A stretch of DNA of 64,000 nt from Virgibacillus_N oceani_A (GTDB lineage Bacteria > Bacillota > Bacilli > Bacillales > Amphibacillaceae): the NCBI GenBank assembly GCA_041521345.1, contig JBGOHB010000003.1. The stretch is one strand, 5' to 3'. Made by a program: the position numbers and the translations under genes. Numbering within the stretch: the first letter of the stretch is position 1; each line of letters opens with the position of its first letter. This document shows, piece after piece, positions 18,111 through 25,603 of this stretch. Under the pieces are notes generated by a model. It was given only the letters and a program-made list of their open reading frames with translations, was not told the origin of the DNA and did no database searches.

Positions 18111-18275
18111 AAAAAAGCCCTCTTCTTATTTATAAGAAGAGGGCAGAATAAACAAATTAATTAACCTTCTCTTCTTATCTTCTAGCATAACGCTACTGGA
18201 ATTGGCACAGTACTCGTAAAAGTCCGTTGCCGAGGCTTCAAAGGGCCAGTCCCTCCACCTCTCTGGATAAGAAAA
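18111..18275 (-). promoter_or_regulatory. S-box (SAM-I) riboswitch with terminator
   Basis: Reading the minus strand from about 18271: CTTATCCAGAGAGGTGGAGG, GACTGGCCC, GAAGCCTCGGCAAC, GTGCCAATTCCAG and a closing GATAAG, the conserved SAM-I aptamer core with its P1 partner at 18174-18179. It is followed at 18144-18111 by a strong terminator: GCCCTCTTCTTAT pairs with ATAAGAAGAGGGC, then TTTTTT. High SAM should favour the terminator and switch off the cyclase and MetE-like genes. Confidence 0.95.
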
Positions 18276-18411
18276 ATTCGATGTATTAAGTTATTAGATA
18301 TTACCTTACACCTTTAAAATATAATTGTCAATAATAGAATTGTACAGTTATCATTCAAAAGGTTGTTCAGCTAATTGATTAAATAGTTAATAATGAGAGT
18401 TACTATGCTTT

Positions 18412-18517
18412 CTACCTTAGAATTGTTATTTCTACTATACGTACTCCCCAGTTTGTGGCTGTTTGTTGATTTGGTACAAAGACATCAATTTTATTTCCTT
18501 TAATGGCACTACCCGTA
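18412..18517 (-). pseudogene. C-terminal remnant of a second 3D-domain gene
   Basis: The minus strand encodes AIKGNKIDVFVPNQQTATNW followed by GVRTVEITILR and a stop, closely matching the last 33 residues of the intact 3D protein at 11364-12608. The rest of the gene is gone; homology stops at about 18517. Confidence 0.88.
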
Positions 18518-18551
18518 CTAATCAGGGGTCTGGCGAGCAACTGGGATTATT

Positions 18552-18607
18552 CTAAGAAGAGAACAGGCTTTCGGGTCTGCTTTTTTGGTGCCTAGCTAGT
18601 CACTATC
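18552..18607 (+). pseudogene. 3' end and terminator remnant of a DUF3231 gene
   Basis: TAAGAAGAGAACAGGCTTTC and following bases match the stop codon, terminator and downstream flank of the intact DUF3231 gene (TAAGGCAGAGAGCAGGCTTT... at 20576). They include the TTGGTGNCTAG...TCACT motif. The match joins directly to the 3D remnant, as if everything between was deleted. Confidence 0.65.
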
Positions 18608-18905
18608 CTAATTTATTTCTTCGCATAATTTCAATGCGAAATGATTCGGGAAATCATTTAATGGATAAGGCGGTTTTACTTTATTTACATTTCTTAATCT
18701 CGGCACTTTGCGTTCTATCAAAGGTAAGCTCTTCTGGGTAACCAAGTTTTCTGATGAATTTCGAACGGTCATTCTTATTATTTTTCTAATTGAGCTAAAT
18801 ATATGGTGAAATATAAGTAGCAACTACATAGGTATTGTGGGCGGTTGGCCATCGTTCCTTGTCCCTTAAGCCACGTGAAAGCTTAAGGAAGGGGAGGTGG
18901 TAGGA

Positions 18906-19052
18906 TAACGACATATGAAGTACTTAGTTTGCTGGGTACAATTTGGTTTGTTCCAAATAGCTGCGCTTACATTGATTGTAACTCTTGTCGTCTACCTGAA
19001 TAAAAAGAAGTACCCGCTCCCTCACAGGCCAGCGATTACTTCTTTTAGTTAG
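18906..19052 (+). pseudogene. Decayed holin-like type I toxin gene (copy 1)
   Basis: Compared with the intact copy at 22397, the start ATG is ATA, one base has been inserted after about codon ten, and the stop TAA has become TAC. An alternative ATG at 18915 in the shifted frame happens to regain the toxin frame after the insertion. It gives a 45-residue frame that keeps the hydrophobic helix (FGLFQIAALTLIVTLVVYLN) and gains a 13-residue tail. Its ribosome site is about 17 bases away, too far for good initiation. Probably dead, possibly altered. Confidence 0.75.
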
Positions 19053-19139
19053 ACAACATGTTTTAGCGGCCAACTGCACTTAATGCAGTTTGTAGTGGCC
19101 AGCATCAGGGTAGTTAGCGCTACCTTGGTTCCTTATTCT
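18997..19139 (-). ncRNA. Antisense antitoxin RNA of copy 1 (predicted)
   Basis: A minus-strand promoter is kept: -35 TTGATA (19174-19169), 17-base spacer, -10 TATAAT (19151-19146). Transcription would run through the AACTGCA/TGCAGTT hairpin to the AGCG...TACTTCTTTTT terminator opposite the toxin 3' end. Confidence 0.6.
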
Positions 19140-19215
19140 AAGTATATTATAAAATTCATTTATTATCTTATCAATTTTTTACTGCTGTAGTCTGGCTTTC
19201 TTCACTGTGTGAAAT

Positions 19216-19797
19216 TCAGACCCTTAGCGAACCACGAAACCCTCTCGCCCCATAGTAAGAGGACGCACCGTTGTGATATACAAATACATGCCCATAGCGA
19301 TAATCGCAAAATAGGGCACCGCCACGTTCTCTGATATCCGATGGTGTTTGCACCCAGCTCGACGTTTTCTTATCGAAATTCTCAAGTTTCTGCAACTCTC
19401 TATATTGCTCTTCCGTTAAAAGTTCAATGCCCATGGCAGTTGCCATATCAATAGCATTATTCTCCGGCTTATGTTTTTTCCTTGACTCCAGCCCTGCACG
19501 ATCGTAGCAAACACTTCTACGGCCTTTAGGACTTTCCGCTGAACAATCATAAAAAATGTATTCGTCCTCACTTTGATCATGACCAACAACATCTGGTTCT
19601 CCGCCAGTTATTTCCATTTCATTAAGTGACCACAGTTTTTCCGTATGAGCTTCCAGCTTTGTTTGGACATCAGCCCATTCAAGACCTTCATGGCGGTTCA
19701 GGTTGTTCTCAAAACGGGCTTTCAATGCTATCAGTAATTCTTCTCGTTGTTCTCGTGATAACTCCTTTTTATTGCTGCTATTATTATTCTTTGTCAT
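19216..19797 (-). CDS. DUF4256-family protein
   Basis: 193 residues, soluble, with no signal or membrane segment. Conserved features of the family are visible: GLEWADVQTKLEAHTEKLWS, the MEITGGEPDVVGHD block, YIFYDCSAESPKGRRSVCYD and the aromatic end RYGHVFVYHNGASSYYGARG with FRGSLRV. The function of DUF4256 is unknown. The composition suggests an enzyme or a ligand-binding protein, but no catalytic residues can be assigned. Single gene. It lies inside the duplicated accessory zone but has no second copy here. Confidence 0.85.
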   Translation of the reverse strand: MTKNNNSSNKKELSREQREELLIALKARFENNLNRHEGLEWADVQTKLEAHTEKLWSLNEMEITGGEPDVVGHDQSEDEYIFYDCSAESPKGRRSVCYDRAGLESRKKHKPENNAIDMATAMGIELLTEEQYRELQKLENFDKKTSSWVQTPSDIRERGGALFCDYRYGHVFVYHNGASSYYGARGFRGSLRV

Positions 19798-20065
19798 ATT
19801 CGTTTCCTCCTATGATTTTACTTACACTGGTTTAAGTATATATAAATATTTATATTTAGGGAAGTAGGCCTTATAAAGTGATTGGCAGTAAAAAACTATT
19901 ACAATTAAAGGTAACATGTTCTCTATTGTATCAATGATTCTCCACCTAAAAAACAATTGCTTCCTAATCCATATATTCATGAATAAAACCTTGCCACTGA
20001 GGAAACATAACCCTGTGAAATGCAGAAAGGTGATACAAAATATGAATCTGATTAGGAGGCTAACA

Positions 20066-20578
20066 ATGGGAATTTTGAGTGGAAATCCAAAAGATGAACC
20101 GATGCATTATGGGGAAGTGTATAGTGTCTGGTCATCTTTAATGGCAACAGAGGCGACAATTGCCGGGAACCAGACGTTACATAATCACGCTGGTGACGAG
20201 GATCTAAGGATGCTGATAAAAGAAACTATTCAGCAGGGACAGCAGCATGTCGATGAAATAAAAACGCTGCTACAGGAAAATGGAGTAGGTTTGCCTCCAA
20301 CACCTCCGGAGCGCCCGCAAGCCCAACTGGAGGATATTCCTGCAGGAGCTCGCTTTATGGACCAGGAAATTGCAGCATCCATTTCCGCTGAAATAGCAGC
20401 AGGAATGGTTACATGCAGTAAAATAATGGGGCAGGCAATCCGTGAAGACATTGCCATGACGTTTGGGCAATTTCATACACAGAAGGCAACGCTCGCAGGA
20501 AAGTTCCTTCAACTTAACAAAGAAAAAGGCTGGTTGGTACCGCCCCCGCTTCATCATCATAAAACAGAAGAGAAATAA
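20066..20578 (+). CDS. DUF3231-family protein (ferritin-like, spore-associated family)
   Basis: 170 residues from ATG 20066 with AGGAGG upstream; an open frame upstream lacks a ribosome site. It is an all-helical protein typical of half-length DUF3231 members: MHYGEVYSVWSSLMATEATI, then HHVDEIKTLL-type helices, PPTPPERPQAQLEDIPAGAR, and TFGQFHTQKATLAGKFLQLN. DUF3231 proteins of Bacillaceae resemble the CotF/ferritin-like four-helix group and are often linked with spores. Function is not established. Two remnants of other copies occur at 12801 and 18552. Confidence 0.85.
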   Translation: MGILSGNPKDEPMHYGEVYSVWSSLMATEATIAGNQTLHNHAGDEDLRMLIKETIQQGQQHVDEIKTLLQENGVGLPPTPPERPQAQLEDIPAGARFMDQEIAASISAEIAAGMVTCSKIMGQAIREDIAMTFGQFHTQKATLAGKFLQLNKEKGWLVPPPLHHHKTEEK

Positions 20579-20583
20579 GGCAG

Positions 20584-20610
20584 AGAGCAGGCTTTAGCGT
20601 CTGCTCTTTT
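20584..20610 (+). terminator. Terminator of the DUF3231 gene
   Basis: AGAGCAG pairs with CTGCTCT across a 10-base loop, followed by TTT. The same structure, degraded, is seen at 18560-18586. Confidence 0.75.
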
Positions 20611-20647
20611 GTTATTCGAAAGACCAATACATGACACCCCCTTGAAT

Positions 20648-20665
20648 TTGGTGTCTAGTCACTCC
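20648..20665. repeat. Short intergenic motif, copy 3 of 3
   Basis: TTGGTGTCTAGTCACTCC, the same motif as at 12754 and 18585, here between the DUF3231 terminator and the palindromic operator. Confidence 0.5.
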
Positions 20666-20682
20666 TCGGATTTTATCTAATA

Positions 20683-20731
20683 TTATATTCTATATTAATT
20701 TAATATATCATTCAATTAATATAGAATATAA
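20683..20731. promoter_or_regulatory. 18-bp perfect inverted repeat, probable ArsR-type operator
   Basis: Two perfectly complementary 18-base arms (20683-20700 and 20714-20731, core ATATTCTATATTAATT) flank 13 bases. It sits 19 bases before the ATG of a former ArsR-like gene and overlaps the expected promoter and ribosome-site region. ArsR-family repressors bind AT-rich dyads of this type. Confidence 0.65.
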
Positions 20732-20749
20732 ATACGGAGGTGTTCTTAC

Positions 20750-21731
20750 ATGGATATACTAAGTACAACAAGCAGGAAAAGAGAAACATATAAAGTGGAA
20801 ATGAAATACTCTGTTTTACGGGAGAGAGCTTTAGGCATAGCGGCAATTACAAATACACCGTTACTTGATTCCTTGGAGAAACCCATAAGTTATTGGGATG
20901 AAATAAGGGTTGCTTTGTCAGTGGAAATGCGTGATCATCTGGAATATGTGGAGAAAAATAACACATGGAAAGCGTTCTTCAATTGTTGCATGAAAAGGAT
21001 TTTACCACATTAGAGGAATTCACATCATTCATCAAAGAACTCCCTGAGAACAAACTGAAATGTACCTGTATACCCTTAGTCGATAATTCCTTCCAGTTCG
21101 AAAGAGAATATGCAGCGAAAGGTAACCCCGAGACAATCCATAAGTTAAAAAAACAAACGAGAGACAATTCTTTCCCGATTACATAGCGTTTATTTGCCAT
21201 GTAGAAGTAAATTATTTGAAAAATCACCTAATAGAGGTAATCACAGGGTGGTATGAAAATGTGATCAAACCAAATCACGATCGGCTAACAAGATTCTGCA
21301 GACAGATGTAGAGACAAAGCAGAATATGAAAGCAAAAATGGAACCGGAAGCATTTGTAGAATGGGCGACAGCCGGTGTTACCTATCCACCGGAACCCAGT
21401 GTTCATAATGTCCTGTTAATTCCGCATTACATATACCGGCCATGGAATATTGTCGCAGATATTGAGCATACAAAGATATTCTATTATCCCGAGTATATCA
21501 CCAGCGGATAAATATCTTCCAAGTAACTTCTTATATTGAAACATAAAGCATTGGGATATGAAGTGAGGCTGAGAATCGTAAAAATACTATACGAAAGGAG
21601 TCGAACACTTCAGGAGCTTACCGAACAACCAAATATGGGGAAATCAACGATACACCACCATTTGAAATTATTGAGATCGGCTCAGTTAGTTACGGTAGAG
21701 GGCTTCGTATATGTTTTGAAAAAGAAACTTC
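20750..21731 (+). pseudogene. ArsR-type winged-helix regulator, multiply frameshifted
   Basis: Four pieces in different frames make up one former gene of about 320 codons. They are MDILSTTSRKRETYKVEMKY (20750 on), ESVLQLLHEKDFTTLEEFTS (20966 on), MEPEAFVEWATAGVTYPPEP (about 21338 on) and the DNA-binding end KHKALGYEVRLRIVKILYER...GKSTIHHHLKLLRSAQLVTV (21536 on). Stops at 21014, 21184 and 21509 separate them. It belongs to the long ArsR regulators with a C-terminal winged helix, usually paired with an MFS exporter. The remains of one follow immediately. Confidence 0.85.
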
Positions 21732-21744
21732 CGATTCAGTTTCT

Positions 21745-22190
21745 ATGACTATGCTTGTTGAAGCTCGTTGGAAAAAGAAAGTGTTCAGGCGCAGAATGCT
21801 TATGCTGGGTGCTTTGGTAATAGGCGGTTCGACTTTTATTGCATTAGGCGTTACACAGTCAATAGTATTAGCAATCACCACCGAAATATTGGTGGAATGG
21901 CGATGGCCATTTTTAATGTACATAATACAACGATTACTCAACAGATCGTACCGAATCATTTAATGGGGAAAGTTTTCTCGGTCCGTATGTTAATTATTAG
22001 AGGAATGATGCCCCTCGGCGTGCTTGCTGGAGGTATATTAAGTGAACTATGGGGTATTAGACCATTGTACATATTGATTGGAACTGTGATTTGTACGGTA
22101 TCTTTTTTGGGGTTGATACTGCCATACTTTAGATTTATCTATGATTCCCTGGATGAGAAAGAAGATGTGTTTAGGGCTATAGGGAGGTGA
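21745..22190 (+). pseudogene. MFS transporter remnant downstream of the ArsR pseudogene
   Basis: Frame pieces keep middle and C-terminal helices of an MFS protein: RRMLMLGALVIGGSTFIALG, then in another frame FNVHNTTITQQIVPNHLMGK, VFSVRMLIIRGMMPLGVLAG and ILSELWGIRPLYILIGTVIC. The first half is missing. It and the preceding regulator were once an ArsR-MFS efflux pair. Confidence 0.82.
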
Positions 22191-22356
22191 ACATTTCTAC
22201 TATGAAAGGCCTATCTATTAGTCTGAGCTTTTAATTATTTCATTAAAGAAATGACAAACATTTATTCTTATTATTCTACCAATTCAGCATAACATATGGT
22301 AAACTGTAACCAGCAACTACATAGGTATTGTGGGCGGTTGGCCATCGTTCCTTGTC

Positions 22357-22381
22357 CCTTAAGCCACGTGATAGCTTAAGG
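22357..22381 (+). promoter_or_regulatory. Hairpin just upstream of the toxin ribosome site
   Basis: CCTTAAGC pairs with GCTTAAGG around a 9-base loop, ending two bases before the GGGAGG ribosome site. It is conserved in copy 1. In type I toxin mRNAs, 5' structure commonly limits translation. Confidence 0.55.
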
Positions 22382-22396
22382 AAGGGAGGTGGTAGG

Positions 22397-22504
22397 ATGA
22401 CGACATATGAAGTGCTTAGTTTGCTGGCGCAATTTGGCTTATTCCAAATCGCCACGCTTACTTTGCTGGTAACTCTTGTCGTCTACATAAATAAAAAGAA
22501 GTAA
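22397..22504 (+). CDS. Holin-like type I toxin peptide (Hol_Tox/TxpA-like)
   Basis: 35 residues: a polar start (MTTYEVLSLLAQF), one hydrophobic helix (GLFQIATLTLLVTLVVYI) and a basic tail NKKK. This is the layout of Bacillus putative holin-like toxins, which insert in the membrane when not silenced. The ribosome site GGGAGG stands seven bases before the ATG. The 3' end overlaps a predicted antisense RNA transcribed from a consensus promoter at 22637-22665, and the message would end at the hairpin AAGAAGTAACCGCT / AGCGATTACTTCTT. Family assignment is by recognition of the pattern; toxicity is inferred. Confidence 0.8.
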   Translation: MTTYEVLSLLAQFGLFQIATLTLLVTLVVYINKKK

Positions 22505-22630
22505 CCGCTCCCTCACCAGGCTAGCGATTACTTCTTTTAGTTAGACAACATGTTTCAAAGGCCAACTGCACTTAATGCAGTTTGTAGCTGCCGGAATCAG
22601 GGTAGTTCACCGCTATCCTGGCCTTATTCT
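22485..22630 (-). ncRNA. Antisense antitoxin RNA (RatA-like), predicted
   Basis: From the promoter at 22637-22665 an RNA of about 145 bases would run leftward through the AACTGCATTAAGTGCAGTT hairpin. It would end at AGCGGTTACTTCTTTTTATTT, a proper terminator on the minus strand. It overlaps the end of the toxin frame and its 3' untranslated region by roughly 60 bases, as in TxpA/RatA-type loci. Confidence 0.72.
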
Positions 22631-22636
22631 AAGTAT

Positions 22637-22665
22637 ATTATAAAGTTTATTTTTTATACTGTCAA
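22637..22665 (-). promoter_or_regulatory. Consensus sigma-A promoter of the antitoxin RNA
   Basis: On the minus strand TTGACA (22665-22660), a 17-base spacer and TATAAT (22642-22637): a perfect match to the housekeeping consensus. Confidence 0.85.
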
Positions 22666-22873
22666 TTATTGCTGTGAAGTCAGTTTTCTTTTACGCTTCC
22701 CCTTTTTACAATTGCATCGTATAAATTACTATAAATTACTCTTCACAATTATTTTTCTAATAGTAGAACAGTGTCCTCTCTCGAATAACATCTTTATCAC
22801 TTTCAATTTTAAAACACAACCTGTTTGAAATTACTATTTTTAAGCTACAATAGTAATAGAAAAGAGGGTTACT

Positions 22874-25156
22874 ATGAAGAATATCGAAATCAAACTTCAG
22901 AAAGCTTTGGAAGAGAATAAGCGTCTAAAAAATGAGAATGAGCGGCTAAAGGAAATATTAACCACCAATCATATCCCATTTCATCATAATACAAAAGAAG
23001 AACAGTTGAAAGTGAGGGTTCAAATATTCCGCAATCTTTTTAAAGGTCGAGGAGACGTTTATGCAATACAACGGAAGGATAAAAAAGTTGAGTATTTCCC
23101 ATCCGAACAAAAGGGAAGCAAGCCGAAGAAATACTACCCATTAACAGATCAAGTAATTTATGATCACCTATCTGGAAAGAAAACGATTGGTGTTTACCCA
23201 GTTTTAATAGACAATACTTGCTGGTTTCTTGCTGTGGATTTTGACAAGCAGCATTGGGAAAGAGACGCAAAAGCTTTTGTGGAGGTCTGCCAATCACTCC
23301 GTATTCCTACTGGTATGGAAAGATCCCGCTCCGGAAATGGGTGTCATGTTTGGATATTCTTTGAAACTGCTATCCCGGCAAGTTTGGCACGAAAGCTGGG
23401 CTACACTTTATTATCAAAGGTTCGTGAAACAAGGGGTTCCCTCCATTCCTTTGACAGAATGTTCCCTGTTCAGGATACGGTACCTGAAGAGAAACTTGGC
23501 AATTTAATTGCCCTGCCACTGCAGCATGATCCCCGTCAACAAAACAACAGTGTCTTTGTGGATGAAAATTTTAATGCCTATTCGAATCAGTGGCAATACT
23601 TATCTCAAATCAAAAAGATGAGTGAAGTGGAAGTAAAGGAAATCATTAAGGAACCAGGTGAAACAGAGTTCGCCACACAAGTTAATGAAAGAGCGGCCAG
23701 TCAGACGAAAATCCCAAAAAAACTGGAGATATCTATTAAAAATGGAATTCACATTCCTACAACAGACCTGCCCATTAATTTCTTAAAGCAGATCGCCAAC
23801 CTGGGTAAATTCAACAATCCAAAGTATTATCAAGCAAGAGCGAAAAGGCATTCAACCTATAACATTCCAAAAGTGATTGATTGCACGGATAGCCATGAGG
23901 ATGATCTCATTATTCCAAGAGGCTGTTTTGCTGATCTTAATAGACTTTTTAAAGAAAATAACGTGGAGCTGATTGTGAATAATGAAACCAATACTGGAAT
24001 AAAAGTGGAGAGGGAATTTCTAGGGCGATTAACTACGCAGCAGGAGGATGCTGTAAATACCCTACTTTACTATAAAAATGGCATATTAAGTGCCGCAACA
24101 GGCTTTGGGAAAACAGTAGTTGCAGCCGCGCTTATTTCAAAGAGAAATGTAAATACGCTAATCATCGTCCATACAAAGCAATTATTGGACCAATGGAAAG
24201 AAAGCATGACATCCTTTTTGGACATAGAGCATGCTGACATTGGCCAGGTTGGCGGCGGGAAAAATACAGCTAAAGGTCTCATCGACATTGCTACCATTCA
24301 GAGTTTAAATTACAAGGGACAAGTAAAAGACATAGTTAACAATTACGGGCAAATTATTGTAGACGAATGCCATCATATTTCCGCTATTAGTTTTGAAAGG
24401 GTACTAAAACAAGCTGAAGCTGCTTATGTACATGGACTAACTGCAACACCTACCAGAAGGGATAAATGGCATCCGATTATGCTTATGCAATGCGGTCCGA
24501 TACGATATAAAGTCAGTGCTAAAGATCAAGCAAAAGTCCGCCCTTTTAAGCATATTTTAGTCTCCAGAAAGACCTCGTTTAAGAGTAAATTGAATGATAA
24601 AACGAAGAATGTCCAGAACGTGTATACTGAGCTTGCAACAGATTCTAAGCGTAATGAGATGATTTTCAATGATGTATTAAAAGAATTGGACAATGGTTCC
24701 TCACCCATTATATTGACGGAGCGGATTGACCATGTACATGAGTTGGAGAGGATGTTCGAAAATTTTGCTAAAAATATCATTGTGCTTACGGGAGAATTGA
24801 AAAAAAAGGAAAGAAAAGTCCGCCTGCAGCGTTTAAAAGATATCCCAGATGAAGAGGAAAGACTAATTATTGCAACAGGAAAGTACATTGGTGAAGGCTT
24901 CGACAATGCAGTCCTGGACACGTTGTTCCTGGCCATGCCAATTTCCTGGAAAGGAACGCTGCAGCAATATGTTGGCAGACTTCACAGGATGCACGAGAAT
25001 AAAGAAATAGTGAAAGTCTATGATTATATTGATCATCAGGAAGAGATCTTTGGAAATATGTTTGAAAATAGAAAGAAAGGCTACAAGGCACTCGGCTATA
25101 TGGTGGAAGGTGACAAGTCTGAAAAAGCATCTAATGAGCAGATGAAATTGTTTTAA
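22874..25156 (+). CDS. TOTE-type primase-helicase: AEP-like primase domain fused to SF2 helicase
   Basis: 760 residues. A short coiled coil (1-35) is followed by an archaeo-eukaryotic-primase-like domain (about 45-260) with the metal-binding DFD near residue 120, the SGNGCHVWIFFE motif near 153 and a late LIALPLQ segment. From about 385 on, a superfamily 2 helicase is complete: AATGFGKT (Walker A, about 407), VDECHH (motif II, about 496), LTATPTR (motif III) and QQYVGRLHR (motif VI). This fusion is the core of the TOTE conflict systems proposed by comparative genomics. A nuclease partner is not adjacent. It lies in an accessory zone, next to a type I TA locus. Confidence 0.85.
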   Translation: MKNIEIKLQKALEENKRLKNENERLKEILTTNHIPFHHNTKEEQLKVRVQIFRNLFKGRGDVYAIQRKDKKVEYFPSEQKGSKPKKYYPLTDQVIYDHLSGKKTIGVYPVLIDNTCWFLAVDFDKQHWERDAKAFVEVCQSLRIPTGMERSRSGNGCHVWIFFETAIPASLARKLGYTLLSKVRETRGSLHSFDRMFPVQDTVPEEKLGNLIALPLQHDPRQQNNSVFVDENFNAYSNQWQYLSQIKKMSEVEVKEIIKEPGETEFATQVNERAASQTKIPKKLEISIKNGIHIPTTDLPINFLKQIANLGKFNNPKYYQARAKRHSTYNIPKVIDCTDSHEDDLIIPRGCFADLNRLFKENNVELIVNNETNTGIKVEREFLGRLTTQQEDAVNTLLYYKNGILSAATGFGKTVVAAALISKRNVNTLIIVHTKQLLDQWKESMTSFLDIEHADIGQVGGGKNTAKGLIDIATIQSLNYKGQVKDIVNNYGQIIVDECHHISAISFERVLKQAEAAYVHGLTATPTRRDKWHPIMLMQCGPIRYKVSAKDQAKVRPFKHILVSRKTSFKSKLNDKTKNVQNVYTELATDSKRNEMIFNDVLKELDNGSSPIILTERIDHVHELERMFENFAKNIIVLTGELKKKERKVRLQRLKDIPDEEERLIIATGKYIGEGFDNAVLDTLFLAMPISWKGTLQQYVGRLHRMHENKEIVKVYDYIDHQEEIFGNMFENRKKGYKALGYMVEGDKSEKASNEQMKLF

Positions 25157-25164
25157 CTTGATCA

Positions 25165-25420
25165 CAGGGACGACCCGAATTTTAATTGGCTGGCCGACAA
25201 AAACATACGTCCTGGGGCTACGGTACAGTGGTTCCTCGCTCCACCGAAAACCATTGTGCGTCGTAAGACCCCTGCTTCATCAATTCGAGGAGAATCCAAG
25301 AATTGTAAGTGGGGGCGGCCAGCCAGTAAAAGCCCAATTCGTTCACTGGCATACGGGTCTCTCCTTGCGGTGCTAACAATATGTGGGGGAAGGCCTGGAT
25401 CTGACCACAAGGACTCAATC
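25165..25420. other. Unassigned GC-richer stretch, possible IS200/IS605 remnant
   Basis: No gene is supported. The segment is clearly richer in G and C than its surroundings. It holds a 10-bp inverted repeat, TGGCTGGCCG (about 25186) with CGGCCAGCCA (about 25315), and the 11-mer GGTACAGTGGT that is also present in the right end of the tnpB element at 580-600. It may be a leftover guide-RNA/right-end region, but identity is uncertain. Confidence 0.3.
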
Positions 25421-25423
25421 GCA

Positions 25424-25603
25424 TCAAATTTTCAAAAAACTAATATTAAGTTCATTTTTATTTTTTTGTAATAGTTTAAAACCATTGTCCTCGTAGAATT
25501 GTATTAGTTTAGGTTCGTCATCATATTCTACACAAATCACTTTTGTAGCTGCTAGATCTTTTATTAAATCCATTAATGATACAGGTTCCAAATTTATTTC
25601 CAT
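25424..25603 (-). CDS. 59-residue GNAT C-terminal-like miniprotein
   Basis: Starts at ATG 25603, overlapping the stop of the upstream 56-residue gene in another frame (AAATGGAAATAA). The end half, EYDDEPKLIQFYEDNGFKLL, is the last strand-helix-strand of a GNAT acetyltransferase, where Y/F-x-x-x-GF is typical. The acetyl-CoA binding loop is missing. It is therefore either a GNAT toxin with an internal deletion that kept its start, or a free-standing small protein. Confidence 0.5.
   Translation of the reverse strand: MEINLEPVSLMDLIKDLAATKVICVEYDDEPKLIQFYEDNGFKLLQKNKNELNISFLKI

Larger units (their letters stand above)
18819..19180 (+). repeat. Type I toxin-antitoxin repeat, copy 1 (decayed toxin)
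   Basis: About 360 bases align with 22312-22670 in the same orientation, from AGCAACTACATAGGTATTG through the toxin frame, the shared terminator, the AACTGCACTTAATGCAGTT hairpin and the antisense promoter. The copies are 3.5 kb apart. Confidence 0.9.
22312..22670 (+). repeat. Type I toxin-antitoxin repeat, copy 2 (intact)
   Basis: Direct repeat of 18819-19180. This copy has the toxin start, frame and stop intact, and a full consensus antisense promoter. Confidence 0.9.

Noticed and set aside
18608..18823. 71-residue minus-strand frame
   Set aside because: No ribosome site or recognisable motif was found, and it lies between two remnants. It could be an old gene fragment, but that cannot be supported.
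20683..20731. Plasmid or phage origin iteron or attachment site
   Set aside because: It is a single dyad immediately before a regulator gene. An operator explains it better, and no integrase or replication gene is near.
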